Source of the DNA: Bacteroidales bacterium
GTDB taxonomy: Bacteria; Bacteroidota; Bacteroidia; Bacteroidales; Muribaculaceae
Assembly (NCBI GenBank): GCA_019416285.1
Contig: DXXM01000006.1
Location: 38,117 to 102,116 of the forward strand
Direction: 5' to 3'
DNA length: 64,000 nt
The translations under genes were made by a program, and so were the position numbers. The notes under the pieces were generated by a model, which worked only from the letters and a program-made list of their open reading frames with translations, was not told the DNA's origin and did no database searches. How positions within the stretch are numbered: the first letter of the stretch is position 1; each line of letters starts with the position of its first letter. Of the stretch, positions 7,970 to 18,800 are shown piece after piece.

Positions 7970-10129
7970 TCAATCGATTTTTTCAAGCCGGAGCACCGCG
8001 CTGTCAAACTGAGACATCAGCGGATTTGCAATACCGTTTTCCATCAGCTCACGGCCTGTGAAAACCGCCTCGGCAAAACGCGAGGCCGTCCCGGAGGGCA
8101 GATTCACTTCCGTAAGCGCATAGCGGGCATCCGGAGACAGTCCGTCCATCTTCACCACGGGGACATTGCCGTCCTCGGTCTGATAGAGATATACCACTCC
8201 CCTCTTCTTGTCCTTCGAAACATAGCTCATCGCGGCGAGCGGAGTCTCATAAGGAGACACGAGGCGGTAGAGCTCACCATACATCACGAGGTCACGGATA
8301 CCGTTCTTGTAAAGCTTCACACCGTCGGCCAACTGTCTGCGCTCCTCAGGAGTGGCCTTGTCAAGCGCGAGGTCTATGCCGAAAGTACCGCTGAGCGCCA
8401 CGTCTATAGCCAGTTTCAGGTGGCGTTTTCCCATTCGGGTGACATGTGCGGCGATTGTGCTCGCAGGGAAGAAATGGCCGAAACCCCATTGAATCTTGAT
8501 GCGTCCGAGCGGGTCGGTATTGTCGCTCGGCCAGAAGGAGTGGAAATATTGCAGCGCACCGTAATCCACACGTCCGCCACCACCGGCACAGAGCATTGCA
8601 GTGACATCGGGATAGTTTCGGGCGAATCTGTCCATGAGACGGTAAAGGGCATTGTTGTAGTCGACAAGCAGGTGGCTCTGCTCCTGGGCGGGAAGATACT
8701 GCGAGCCGGGTTGCGTCACATAGCGGTTGCAGTCCCATTTGACGTATGAGACTCCGGGATTCGGGCGGAGTGTATTGTCAATCACCTGCCACTCGAAATG
8801 CTGCACTTCAGGGCGCGTAAGGTCGAGAATCTCCTGATGACGACCGAGAATCGGCTCGCGTTTCTGCTGGGTGATAATCCACTCGGGATGCTTCGTGTAA
8901 AGTTCGCTGTTGGGATTGACCATCTCGGGCTCCAGCCAGATACCGAAACCTATCTTACGTTTGGAGGCTTCTTTTGCGAGATATGAGAGTCCGCGGGGGA
9001 GTTTCTTCCGGGAAATTTCCCAGTCGCCGAGACCATGTTTGTCATCGTCGCGTGAGAACTCACCGTTGCCAAACCATCCGTCGTCGAGCAGGAAGAGTTC
9101 GGCACCTATTTCACGCGCGCCGTCAAACAATCCCACAAGGCGTTCTTCGTCAAAATCACAGTGCGTGGCCTCCCAGTTGTTGAGTATCACCGGCCGGGCT
9201 TTCGAGGCGTCTCTCACAGCATAGTCGGAGGCCCAGCGGTGAAAGCGGCGGCTTGCCTCTCCCTTTCCTTTCTTGCTGTAGACCCAAAGAATGGCGGGAG
9301 TGGTGAATGTGGCGCCACGTTCAAGATAATACTGCGAGCCGAGTGGATTGATGCCGGTGAGCACGCGGAGCGATTTGTTCCAGTCCATGTCGAAAGCCAT
9401 CTGAAAACTGCCCGACCATCTCAGCGAGGCGGCAAACACCTCTCCTTCACGCTCGGATGCGGCATGATTGCAAGCCAGCATGAACGAGGGAATGCGATAT
9501 TGCGAGGCACGCACGCCGAGTTTGGAATCGAGAATCTTTATGCCCTCGCCGAGACGTTCTTCCTCAAGAGTCGCCTCTCGTTTATATTTGCCATTGAACT
9601 GTGTCAGCCAGTATTCTTTCGATTTAAGTAGCGGAGAGGCCGAGGCATATCTGTAAAGGACCACTTTACCTCCACGCTCATCATGGCGGATTGTATTCCA
9701 TATTTCCATCATGCCGGAATTGGCATAGCATTTCACATAGAGGTCGACAAAAAAGTTATATGCGGGGTCGCGCAGTGAAATGACGGTCTGAGAGACATCG
9801 GGGGAGATGGTGTCGCATTTATGGGAAACGTAATGTAGATCAGTCGACGTGTTGCCGTCGGTATGCGTGGCCTGAATCGCAGGTTCGGTTATGACACCGT
9901 TGCCGTATGCAGGAAAAAATTCCATCTCGCGGGCAGGAGCTTTCTCCGGAATCTCAATTCTTTTCGAGGCGTCGCCGAACCCGAGCTGATAGAGCCGGTT
10001 GTCCTCCCCTACCATCAGGGTCAGTTTAAGGTTATCGGCCACCATCTCTATTGTCTTGGCGGAAGCGGCATAGGCCGAACCGGACGCAAAGAGGATTGCA
10101 GAGGCCATTAATGTGAAGAATTTATTCAT
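7970..10129 (-). CDS. GH36 alpha-galactosidase
   Basis: 719 residues with signal peptide (cleaved after about residue 22). GH36 signatures are strong: FGIWLEPEMVNPNSELY, YVKWDCNRY near residue 465 with the nucleophile aspartate, CAGGGGRVDYG near 515, and FWPSDNTDPLGR near 535 with the acid/base aspartate. The N-terminal beta-supersandwich, central TIM barrel and C-terminal beta-domain fit the family length. Expected role: release of terminal alpha-galactose from oligosaccharides in the periplasm. Other GH36 activities (alpha-N-acetylgalactosaminidase) exist but are less common in this context. Operon member between GH31 and the six-hairpin protein. Confidence 0.88.
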   Translation of the reverse strand: MNKFFTLMASAILFASGSAYAASAKTIEMVADNLKLTLMVGEDNRLYQLGFGDASKRIEIPEKAPAREMEFFPAYGNGVITEPAIQATHTDGNTSTDLHYVSHKCDTISPDVSQTVISLRDPAYNFFVDLYVKCYANSGMMEIWNTIRHDERGGKVVLYRYASASPLLKSKEYWLTQFNGKYKREATLEEERLGEGIKILDSKLGVRASQYRIPSFMLACNHAASEREGEVFAASLRWSGSFQMAFDMDWNKSLRVLTGINPLGSQYYLERGATFTTPAILWVYSKKGKGEASRRFHRWASDYAVRDASKARPVILNNWEATHCDFDEERLVGLFDGAREIGAELFLLDDGWFGNGEFSRDDDKHGLGDWEISRKKLPRGLSYLAKEASKRKIGFGIWLEPEMVNPNSELYTKHPEWIITQQKREPILGRHQEILDLTRPEVQHFEWQVIDNTLRPNPGVSYVKWDCNRYVTQPGSQYLPAQEQSHLLVDYNNALYRLMDRFARNYPDVTAMLCAGGGGRVDYGALQYFHSFWPSDNTDPLGRIKIQWGFGHFFPASTIAAHVTRMGKRHLKLAIDVALSGTFGIDLALDKATPEERRQLADGVKLYKNGIRDLVMYGELYRLVSPYETPLAAMSYVSKDKKRGVVYLYQTEDGNVPVVKMDGLSPDARYALTEVNLPSGTASRFAEAVFTGRELMENGIANPLMSQFDSAVLRLEKID

Positions 10130-10195
10130 CTGTGATATATCTGAGTGTTTTGTTACAGAATTGAATGATATGTCTGTGCCGAAAGATATGTCGGC

Positions 10196-12352
10196 TTATT
10201 CAGCGGTCATGAATTTCCAGGTCACTTTTCCGACCGTGTCGGGCTTGCCGGACTTTGCCTTTGAAATCGAGCCCTTGAGCTTACCGTTTTTCTGACGCTC
10301 GACCCTGATGTCGCGCCACGAATAAGCGCCATTTTCATAGTCAAAGGTCTCGCCGTCGTCGTCATACAATCTATATGCGCCATCGGCGTTGCCGTAGTGA
10401 CGGATTTCAAGGTCTACCTTCTCTCCGGCTGCGGGAGCGTGAAGCCGCGGCTCCATCATGGGAATGATACCGCCGTCCTTCACATAGACCGGGATGCGGT
10501 CAAGTCCCGGAGTAACTTCGATTGTCTCGCCGTTTCCGGCAAATTTGCCTGTATAGAAATCAAACCAGTCGCCCTTGGGGAGCACGACCTTACGCGAGGT
10601 CTGTCCGACAAACATCGGTGCCACAAGGAGGTATTCACCGGCCATATATTGGTCCTTGATTTCCTTGGTGACAGCTTCGAGATAGGGATTATCCTCAAGA
10701 TTGCCGGAAGTGAGCTCTGTCCTGACAGCATCGGCCGGATTGAAACCGGGTTCGAGATTCATGGCACGGAAAGGAGGTATGCCGTCATAGTGGTAACGTG
10801 CAAATTCCGTGTACCAGTAGGGCATCATCCTCATTCGCAGCATGGAATATTCCTTCACCTGCTCGGCGACTTCGGGGAATGACCACGGTTTCGTTCCGCT
10901 CGCCCACGCATTTATCATGGCCATAGGTGAGAATACCACCGACTGGAAACGCCGCAGCCATTCCTCGCCGGTTTTCGAACCTCTCACCTCCGGAGTCCAC
11001 AGCACACCGCTGAATCCGGAGTTGATAAGAGCCGTGATAAAATCCTGATGACTGTAATAGTCATTGTAGAGCACGTATGGCAGAGAACTGCCTCCGGCAT
11101 TTGAGGCCCGGACAAGTCCGAATGTGCGCTGATTGCGTTTACGGTATAAGTCGGCCGTAGTGCGCTGCACCCACAGTCCGTAAGTCTGTCTCATCTGCTC
11201 GGCGCTTATTCCCGAGGGGAAGGTGGCGACATCTGGCCATATATAGAAATCATAGCCGTCAACCTCATCAATCTTGTAGCCACTCACTCCGATATTTATA
11301 TGCTCGCGCTCAAGTTTCTCATTCCATATATCCCGCGCGCGGCTGTCGGCAAAATCAGGAACTATACCGCACCATACCGTATGCGAGCCGCTCACGGGAA
11401 ACATTTTTCCGTAAATATCCGACTCCGGCGAGATATAGGGATTGGTCCATAGATTGATGCGGACTTTTCTGTCGAGCATACGCTTCACGAATGACGCGGC
11501 GTCGGGGAAACGGGTCTTGTCCCACTCGAAAGAGCAGGGATAGGCCTTGCTCTGCCAGCCCGGTTCGAGACCGATAAAGTCAAGAGGATAACCCATGCGC
11601 TCGAACTCGTCGGCCTCATGCTCCACCTGGGCGGCGTCATAGAGTTTCTGTGTGCGCTGTGTGAAACCGAGGCCCCAGCGGGGAGGCAATGTGCCGCCAC
11701 CGCAGAGAAGATTGTAACGGCGCACCACATCCATCGGCGTCGGACCTGCTATGAGATAGATTTCCACTCCTCCTGCGGGAACCATCACCGAAACTGCATC
11801 GGAATAAGGCCTTGCAGACCATGACTTGTCGGTATTGCGGTCTTTGGCAATAGGCGCCTCGGGGCTGTCCTTGCGCGCTCCCGAACCGACATAGACAGTA
11901 AGATAGCGCGCGGAGTTTATGAACACGCCATAACCGGCACTCGACACATAAAACGGCACCGGGGCATGTGTGCGTCCCGTATCCTTGCCGCCGTAGTGGT
12001 CGACATGGAGATTCAGAATCTTTCCGCGCTGATGGACAGTCTGAAAATTCAGTCCGAAGCCGTAAAGCTGTTCCTTTTTTGTCAGCGGGATGCTCAGACT
12101 CGTCTTTCCGTCTATGATTTCACCTGTTATATTTCCGGCCAGTGCGGGCAACGCAACCTCCGGCAGACGCGTAAAACCTTCGGCGGTCGGCTTGCATCCT
12201 GCGGCCGACAGCAGTGAATAGTCCTCGGGCGTCCCGACAATTCCTTTCCATACTCCCGGCTGCACCTCAGTCCAGTCAATAGCGGCTCTTAGCGAAAGCA
12301 TGGCCGACATACAGAGCGCCCACACAAGTAATCTTTTTATTTTCATATTCAT
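10196..12352 (-). CDS. GH31 family alpha-glycosidase
   Basis: 718 residues, signal peptide MKIKRLLVWALCMSAMLS. The GH31 order is visible: N-terminal beta-sandwich (LYGFGLNFQTVHQRGK), TIM barrel with the nucleophile in GYKIDEVDGYD (Asp near residue 361), a second conserved block at RASNAGGSSLPYV, and C-terminal beta-domains (GDWFDFYTGKF, YRLYDDDGETFDYENG). GH31 members cut alpha-linked glucose, xylose or galactose and related sugars; the DEVDG motif is not enough to choose. Sits 34 bp after the GH28 gene and 67 bp before GH36, in the operon starting at 15701. Confidence 0.85.
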   Translation of the reverse strand: MNMKIKRLLVWALCMSAMLSLRAAIDWTEVQPGVWKGIVGTPEDYSLLSAAGCKPTAEGFTRLPEVALPALAGNITGEIIDGKTSLSIPLTKKEQLYGFGLNFQTVHQRGKILNLHVDHYGGKDTGRTHAPVPFYVSSAGYGVFINSARYLTVYVGSGARKDSPEAPIAKDRNTDKSWSARPYSDAVSVMVPAGGVEIYLIAGPTPMDVVRRYNLLCGGGTLPPRWGLGFTQRTQKLYDAAQVEHEADEFERMGYPLDFIGLEPGWQSKAYPCSFEWDKTRFPDAASFVKRMLDRKVRINLWTNPYISPESDIYGKMFPVSGSHTVWCGIVPDFADSRARDIWNEKLEREHINIGVSGYKIDEVDGYDFYIWPDVATFPSGISAEQMRQTYGLWVQRTTADLYRKRNQRTFGLVRASNAGGSSLPYVLYNDYYSHQDFITALINSGFSGVLWTPEVRGSKTGEEWLRRFQSVVFSPMAMINAWASGTKPWSFPEVAEQVKEYSMLRMRMMPYWYTEFARYHYDGIPPFRAMNLEPGFNPADAVRTELTSGNLEDNPYLEAVTKEIKDQYMAGEYLLVAPMFVGQTSRKVVLPKGDWFDFYTGKFAGNGETIEVTPGLDRIPVYVKDGGIIPMMEPRLHAPAAGEKVDLEIRHYGNADGAYRLYDDDGETFDYENGAYSWRDIRVERQKNGKLKGSISKAKSGKPDTVGKVTWKFMTAE

Positions 12353-12385
12353 TTATTGTTTTCTAATACAGGTTGAGACATTGTT

Positions 12386-13756
12386 TTATCTGTAAATCTC
12401 GATATCGCCGTCCTCGCAGATGATTTCGGGACGCGCGTCTGGATTTTTCAGCTCGAATGTCACGTTTTTCAGTTTCAGTCCGCGAACATGACGCGCCCAG
12501 ACTCCATAGGCCGGAATTTTAGGGCCAAAAGTCTTGACTTCCGGATACTGGTCCTCGGCTTCAGGAACTTTATGCCGGGCATCCTCCTCCGTTCCGGTAC
12601 CGAGCAGACGGATGTGGATATTCTCCAGTGTCAGACCGGTGATATAATGGCCCGGAATACCGGTTATAAGGATTCCCGAAGGCGGATCCAACTGTGCTTT
12701 GTCCGCAGCGACTGCACGGACATTGCGCACGGTCACATTCTCGAACACCCCTATCGGCTGCCGCACATCCTCATTCTTGCGGAACACACTCAGGCGGGAA
12801 CCGAGGCGGAACAACATCGGAGTCCGGACCTCTTCCATGGTGACATCACTGATTTCGACATTACGCAGTTTCGCGCCATCGACCGAGAAGAGCTTTATGC
12901 CGCCGTTTTTCGTGTCATATATATGGCAGCCGGAAATTCGGATATTCTCAAACGCGGCCATCGACTCTGTACCGATTTTGATACCGGCCTGATTCGATTT
13001 CAGGCGCATATTAGTCACTACTATGTCGGAACAGGGAGCCTGCGAGAATGTAGTCTTGAAACAGAGGGCGTCGTCACCGCTGACAATATCGCAGTTGCTT
13101 ATGCGCACATGGCTGCAACCGTCGATGTTGATACCGTCGTTGTGGGCCACGCCGAAACTGCGGATTGTCACATTGTCAATCTTCACATCATTGCACCGGA
13201 AATAATGCGACGTCCATGCACCGGCGAATTTGAGAGTGACGTCGCGCACCTCAACGCCCCGGCAGCGCACCCAGCGGAGCAAAAACGGACGCATGCCCCA
13301 CCGCTGACCTTCCGGTCTGGTATCCTCCTTGATATGACGCTCCTTCAGGGCACTCCCCTGTCCGTCAATGACGCCCTCGCCGGTGAGCGAGACATTTTTC
13401 GCATCGACAGCCACCACCAGAGCGGTGCCGACATCTATCCCGAGGCCCTCGGTGAAGGGGTCAAGATTGCGGTAGGCCTTGTAGTCGGTGGTTCCTAAAA
13501 TCGTCGCTCCCTTTTCGAGATGGAAATTGACATTGCTTTTAAGCTCGATTGTCGCCGAGAGATAAGTTCCGGCCGGTACAGTGACAGTGCCTCCTCCCGC
13601 AGCCGCACACGCGTCGATTGCCTTCTGGAGCGCAGGGGTGTCGAGGCGTTTTCCATTGCCTTTCGCACCGAATTTTCTCACATCAAACGTCGGCGCGTCT
13701 GCGTATGCAACCCATGAGAGCAGACAGAAACAAATTACTGAAATCAGTTTTTTCAT
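12386..13756 (-). CDS. GH28 family polygalacturonase-like glycosidase
   Basis: 456 residues with signal peptide (MKKLISVICFCLLSWVAYA). A right-handed beta-helix with the GH28 active-site series: HNDGINIDG (about 206-214), SGDDAL (about 224-229) with paired aspartates, AGIKIGTES (about 255) and GGIKLF (about 285). The second motif has SGDDA where polygalacturonases usually have GDDC. The opening FDVRKFGAKGNGK is the family's standard N-terminal turn. Probable role: exo-hydrolysis of alpha-linked galacturonic acid or related sugars, as for rhamnogalacturonan-type substrates. Follows the DUF362 gene by 47 bp. Confidence 0.85.
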   Translation of the reverse strand: MKKLISVICFCLLSWVAYADAPTFDVRKFGAKGNGKRLDTPALQKAIDACAAAGGGTVTVPAGTYLSATIELKSNVNFHLEKGATILGTTDYKAYRNLDPFTEGLGIDVGTALVVAVDAKNVSLTGEGVIDGQGSALKERHIKEDTRPEGQRWGMRPFLLRWVRCRGVEVRDVTLKFAGAWTSHYFRCNDVKIDNVTIRSFGVAHNDGINIDGCSHVRISNCDIVSGDDALCFKTTFSQAPCSDIVVTNMRLKSNQAGIKIGTESMAAFENIRISGCHIYDTKNGGIKLFSVDGAKLRNVEISDVTMEEVRTPMLFRLGSRLSVFRKNEDVRQPIGVFENVTVRNVRAVAADKAQLDPPSGILITGIPGHYITGLTLENIHIRLLGTGTEEDARHKVPEAEDQYPEVKTFGPKIPAYGVWARHVRGLKLKNVTFELKNPDARPEIICEDGDIEIYR

Positions 13757-13802
13757 CGTTTTTCCGTAGTGGTAGTATCGGGGTAATTATCTAAATATTA
13801 AA

Positions 13803-15701
13803 TTATCTGATTTCCTTGGCTATTCCGATGCTGTGGATAGCATTGCCCCTTCGTCCGGGCATCTCAAGCTGAAGTTCCGACGAACCTTTCTCGAGATATA
13901 TCGGGAAATAATATTCGCGCGGAGTGTTTCCTATCGACACAAGCCATCCGTAATTCTCAGTCACCTTCTCGCCATTGACAAAAATATAGGCGGGAGCCGG
14001 ATCCGAACCGGTATAGACCGATTTTAGCATATAGGTACCGCTTTTCGGGACATTTATGTTCCATGTGGCTATATTGCGCGCCTTGCTGCGCTCTCCAGAG
14101 AGGGCGAGATGTCCATTATCGTTAAGGATGAAAGTTCCCTCAATTTTAGCCTGTTGCGGAGTGTAGAAACTCTGCGTCTCCACGACTTTGATTACCATAT
14201 CCTGCTTTGTCGTGCGGCCGTCCTTGCCGGTCACGGCGAGAGTGTAGTGTGTAGTCTTTCGGGGATTCACACTCAGCTCACCATCCGCAGCTACCTTTTT
14301 ACCGTTGAGTTTTACCTCTGCACCGTTTGAGGTGTTCCAGTGGATTACCGCACTAGCATTTTTCTCGATGACATTGCAGTCGGCATAGAATTTCTCAATC
14401 GCCGGACGCTTTTCGTCAAGCTGCACTCTGTAAAGCTCGATACCATTGCCTGTGCCGAGGTTGCGGCTGTACTGGCGGTCATCGGGATTATTCCAGTGCT
14501 CGTGGACGCCGAGACTTTTGAGCTCACGGTCCACATATTTTATACCTGATGGCGGATTGCCGATATTGGCCGCTTCATGCAGGAAATTGTCGGCGTTTGC
14601 AGCCAGAGGAAGTTCCGAGAAAATGAAATCCAGCACCACCGATTCGACCGCGACGGCATCGTTTGACGCAAGGAAGCTCGAAGTCCATCCGTCGTTGAAC
14701 GGTGCGCGCTTGAATCTGACGGCCTTACCGTTATGCTTCGGGTTGACATACATCGCATCGACGAGATAAAGCAGAGTGTTGCCTCCGATGCGCGGATGAG
14801 CCATGAGGTCGACGATGCAGTTATAGGTTCCCATTCCACGTTTGCTCGACCAGTCGCGGATTGAAAAATGCAGCGGAGGCACATAGCCAATCGAACCGAA
14901 CTGATTCTTGCCGGTGCAGGTTATTCCAGTCTGTCCTGCCCCGTCACGCCACTTGTCGGTGGGCTGTGAATGGCGCTTCATGAGCGCCATGTTTATCATA
15001 TAGTCCGCATCGTAGGCGGCACGGGCGAGGCTGCGCGCTCCCGCGTCGGTGATTTCACTTGAATAATCTATCGCATCCGGCACGAAACCGCCCCAGTTCT
15101 GATAGACCACATTCGGATAAAGAGGCTCGACGTAGGTATAGACGGCGGAAATGCCGCGGCGCTGCGCGTCGTAGACGGTAATACATTCCTGCGGCACTCC
15201 CACCACATCCACAAGCTGATGGAGCAGTGCGAGAACAGACTGCGGAGTGGCGTCGATGATGTTGGAGCCGCCGTTGTCGTTAAGATTGATTTTAACCGCT
15301 ATTTTCTCGCCGGGTTTATAACCGGTATAGCCTTTGCCCTTTTTCTCATTGAACGTACGGAAGAGTTCATCCCAGGCCTCCCGGGGAGTCTGTTTTGTGG
15401 AGAGGGCCATGACTACTCCCTCCATCATATCGTCTACTCGGGTCTGGCTATTGTTTTCGGCATCGGAATAGAGCCCTTTCCTGCCGTCCCAGGCCGCGGC
15501 TTTTGAATCGTAGGCCCAGGCCACACGGCCGGGATGAATACCTTGCGCGATACCCATAGGTGTATTCGGTGAATCCGTCGGGGAGAAAAGTCCCATGTCG
15601 GTTCCGAGGTCATCCTGCTGAGTCTGCTGCGCCATGATCTGTGAGGCGGTCGTCAGGGCCAGTGATAATACTATGGCCTTGTATAGATTTATTTTTTCCA
15701 C
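13803..15701 (-). CDS. Exported DUF362-domain protein with C-terminal beta domains
   Basis: 632 residues starting at a GTG (no in-frame ATG upstream fits), with a signal peptide ending near MAQQ. The DUF362 core (about 45-425) carries GEKIAVKINLNDNGG, MALMKRH, ITCTGKNQFG and LVDAMYV; the KN-x-x-G block is the usual DUF362 signature. After it comes a short linker and about 200 residues of beta-rich sequence like a carbohydrate-binding or Ig-like module. Known DUF362 proteins are mostly cytoplasmic and often tied to iron-sulfur domains; this one is exported, lacks a ferredoxin-type cysteine cluster and heads a glycosidase operon. Function unknown. It shares GIHPGRV and a LEHWNN-like block with the C-terminus of the next gene upstream. 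Confidence 0.75.
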   Translation of the reverse strand: MEKINLYKAIVLSLALTTASQIMAQQTQQDDLGTDMGLFSPTDSPNTPMGIAQGIHPGRVAWAYDSKAAAWDGRKGLYSDAENNSQTRVDDMMEGVVMALSTKQTPREAWDELFRTFNEKKGKGYTGYKPGEKIAVKINLNDNGGSNIIDATPQSVLALLHQLVDVVGVPQECITVYDAQRRGISAVYTYVEPLYPNVVYQNWGGFVPDAIDYSSEITDAGARSLARAAYDADYMINMALMKRHSQPTDKWRDGAGQTGITCTGKNQFGSIGYVPPLHFSIRDWSSKRGMGTYNCIVDLMAHPRIGGNTLLYLVDAMYVNPKHNGKAVRFKRAPFNDGWTSSFLASNDAVAVESVVLDFIFSELPLAANADNFLHEAANIGNPPSGIKYVDRELKSLGVHEHWNNPDDRQYSRNLGTGNGIELYRVQLDEKRPAIEKFYADCNVIEKNASAVIHWNTSNGAEVKLNGKKVAADGELSVNPRKTTHYTLAVTGKDGRTTKQDMVIKVVETQSFYTPQQAKIEGTFILNDNGHLALSGERSKARNIATWNINVPKSGTYMLKSVYTGSDPAPAYIFVNGEKVTENYGWLVSIGNTPREYYFPIYLEKGSSELQLEMPGRRGNAIHSIGIAKEIR

Positions 15702-15738
15702 GCTTGTTGATTTTATGAACTGGTTATAATTGATAATG

Positions 15739-15746
15739 CAAAGATA
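15739..15746 (-). promoter_or_regulatory. -7 promoter box for the DUF362/GH28/GH31/GH36 operon
   Basis: Reads TATCTTTG on the minus strand, matching the Bacteroides TAnnTTTG consensus, 38 bp before the GTG start at 15701. No good -33 TTTG was found at 19-21 nt, consistent with an activator-dependent promoter. The element at 15773-15794 lies 26 nt upstream. Confidence 0.6.
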
Positions 15747-15772
15747 AAATCAACAGCAGGCGCCCTTATTTA

Positions 15773-15794
15773 AGGATTATCCCAAATATTTCAA
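15773..15794 (-). promoter_or_regulatory. Predicted HTCS operator, copy 1
   Basis: On the plus strand this reads AGGATTATYYCAAATRTTTC plus AA. A copy with 3 mismatches in 22 bp lies at 34012-34033. Both sit 25-26 nt beyond a TAnnTTTG box ahead of a saccharolytic operon, which is where an AraC-type activator would bind. The link to the HTCS at 36232-40380 is inference. Confidence 0.55.
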
Positions 15795-15804
15795 CAATTA
15801 TATC

Positions 15805-15846
15805 AAAGGGACTTAAATTCGGATATTCCCGGATTCAAGTCCCTTT
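15805..15846 (-). terminator. Hairpin terminator after the beta-helix/DUF362 fusion gene
   Basis: Arms AAAGGGACTT (15805-15814) and AAGTCCCTTT (15837-15846), with the stem extending inward through wobble pairs to a loop near 15823-15828. It begins 8 bp after the stop of the gene ending at 15854 and is followed on the minus strand by U-rich sequence, so it probably ends the GH29-GH95-fusion operon. Confidence 0.65.
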
Positions 15847-15853
15847 GTATCTA

Positions 15854-18800
15854 TTATTTATCACCGCCGACATAAATCAGTTCTATTCCTTCGTCGCGGC
15901 CCGCGTTGCGGCTGTAGAGCTTTTCACGCGGATTGTTCCAGTGCTCCAGCACTCCGAGGCTTTCCAGCGGTATGCCGTCGCGTTCCGGGTCATAGAGGGT
16001 ACCCGACAAGGGCTGATTGGCGAGCGCAGCCTCCACGAGATACATATCGCAGTAGTCCACGTCGGGCATCGAGGGGAATTCCGACGTGAGGAAGTCCAGC
16101 CCCACAGCGTCGATGGCCACTCCGTCCTGCGAAGCGAAGAGCGAACATGGCCAGTCGTTGTCAAACGGCGTCATCTTCCATTTCCCCGAGGGAGCTCCGT
16201 TGACATCCATCGAGCCATACAGTCCGTCTATGAGAAAAAGCATCGTCTTTCCGCCGAGGTGTCTGTGGCCCATGAAATCTGTGAAAGTCATGTAGCGCGG
16301 TTTGCCTCCGCGGTCCTGATTGAAATTATTGTGCTGATTCTTGCGGAAATTTCGGTTGATGTCGGTGGCGCCATACCAGTTTTTAGCGCAGAGAGTCACT
16401 CCCTGGCCGCCATGTCCTTTCAGGAGAGCCACATTTATCAGATAGTCGGCTTCGATGGCGCAGTCTGCGAGACCGCGGGCAAGGCGCCCGTTGTCCGTCG
16501 AATACGGAATGGCATCGGCGGTATATGTGGCTTTCTCGCGGCCGTCTGTACCTTCGTTGTCGACATAATGCACATCCGGAAATTCGTCGTGACACTTGTT
16601 GAAAAGCGCGTCGGTCATGAAACGGCTCGCATCAAACAGAATGATGCACTCCTGCGGAATCCCGGCTTCATTGACCATGCTTCTGAGCAATGAAAGCGTC
16701 AGATGCGGAGATGCGTTCAGCTGCTCGTTGTCGGAATATTCCGAAGTGTTGTTGAGATTGAGTTTGACGGCTATTTTCTCACCCTTCCGGTAAACGTGTT
16801 TCCCACGTCCGTGAGTACGGTTGAAGTATCTGAACAGAGCATCCCAGGCCGAGGTCTCGTTTTCCTCGCCGGTGAGCGAAGTGAGCACATCTCTCACCAT
16901 TGCGTCGGTGGCTTCCTGACTGTTATACGCGTCCTCATACCAGCGTCCTTTACCTTTAGTCCAGGTGGCTGCTCCCGGGCGGTGGCTCCACACCACACGC
17001 CCCGGATGTATCCCTTTCGGATTTCCTATCGGGTGGTTCGGGCCCCATGCAAACCGCGGTGCCGATGCGCCGGCCGAACTGACGCTGATGTCGCTGCTTC
17101 TGACTGTTCCCACATGCTCGCGGCTGTTGCGGTTTCCAATAACCTCAAGCTCTATTATATCCGCATTGGCCACATCGTCAAGATATACAGGGTACCGGCC
17201 GTCGTTTTTTTCCGCTTTGACGGTGACATTATCCATTTTAACCCCGTCGACATGGCGGAACCAAAATCCGTAGGCAGGCTGAACCTTGAGGTCCCCGACA
17301 TTATAGCGTCCTACTCCGATTTCCGGTGGCACAGCGTCGGCATCCTCTTTCGGATGCCCCCCCTTCACTGTAAGATTGACATCCGAGAATGTTACGTCCT
17401 TTACATATCCGGTATGGCGACCGTCGGGGAGGCCGAAATCAAGACCACCTTCTGTAGCTGAATCGTCAGGCAGCTTGAAACCGGCAATAATCGCCGCAGC
17501 TTCATGCTGCGAGCCGTCAAAAGCCTTCCAGCGGTCGCCGCGGAATGAGGAACCGCCGTAAACCTCGGAAATATCGACACCGCGGATATTGATATTCTCC
17601 ACCCGGCCTATATTTGAATTGGTCACGAGAAGTTCATTGCGTCCGACACCATTCTCCATGAAATTGTAGCGTCTTACGTCAGCCCCGAGAACACGCCCGC
17701 GGTTGGAGATTGAGATGAAAAACGGAGCACGTGTACGCTTCATCACCGAGCGCGAATGAATCGGGCCGGTCTTGCCGCTGTTGAGATACACGTTGGCCAC
17801 ATGACCGCCGTCATTGGTGGAAATCGAAAAACCTGCTTTGTTGGCCCCGAGCACATAGATATTGTCAATGTAGAGGTCTTTTATATCGTCGGCCGTTTCC
17901 GAACCTATCTGAAAGAGATTACAGTTGGTATCGCCGACAATATTTCTAACCATATAGTCAGAGGCCGGACGTGTGAAGCCGAGCGAGCAGTCAGAACCCG
18001 GTTTGACAATATCGTCGGAGCTGACGCGTGAATAGATATTGCACACCCGCACATCGTTGCAGGCCATAAAATCGTATATATCGCGTGCATTGGCAGTATT
18101 ATCCTTACCGAACCAGGTGTCATGGACGTAGATTCCATCAGTACCTGTGGCGAGCAAGACAAAGTGACCACCCTGATCAATGTGAAGCATGGTGGAATCC
18201 TCATAGACATGCTTGTCGCCCTCTATGTAATACGGTAAGTCGAGCTCTTCGTCATACCATATATCGCGGCCGGTCTCGATGCCTCCGATTTCTATATCCT
18301 TACACAGTTTGAAGGTAAACATTTTGTCGCAGCGTTTTTCAGGAGCGTTGTTCATCACCTTGTCGCCCGTGACAATATTTCCGGCACCGGTTATACGCCC
18401 CGTACCTGCAATCTTCACATTCTCGATACGCTCGCCGAAGAACATTGAGTTGTGGAAATACGTGTGGCCAACATCCTGCTTTGTCATATAGTTTTCCGGA
18501 TCCTCGTATGGGCGCGGGTCTGTCGGAGAAAGTCCCGACCTGTACGCACGGTCACTGAACCATGTGGTCTCGGGAGCGTCAGCACCGGGGATAGCCTTGA
18601 TGACAGCCGCACTGTCGACAAGCAGCCATACATTGCTTTTCAGATGCAGTGTGCGCACCGGATATGTGCCGTCGGAAAACCGAATGACTCCACCGCCAAG
18701 CTCTCCCGCATAGCTGATGAGCCTGTTGAGCGCGTCGGTGTCATCGCTTTGTCCGTCGCCTTTAGCGCCGAATTTGCAAGGGTCGAAGGCGCCTGAATAA

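Noticed and set aside
10178..10195. GCCGA/TCGGC hairpin between GH31 and GH36
   Set aside because: Only five pairs with an 8-nt loop and no U-tract; too weak to call a terminator.
12488..13498. Open frame of 336 codons on the plus strand
   Set aside because: It is fully inside the GH28 gene on the opposite strand and shows no family motif; a shadow of high-GC coding sequence.
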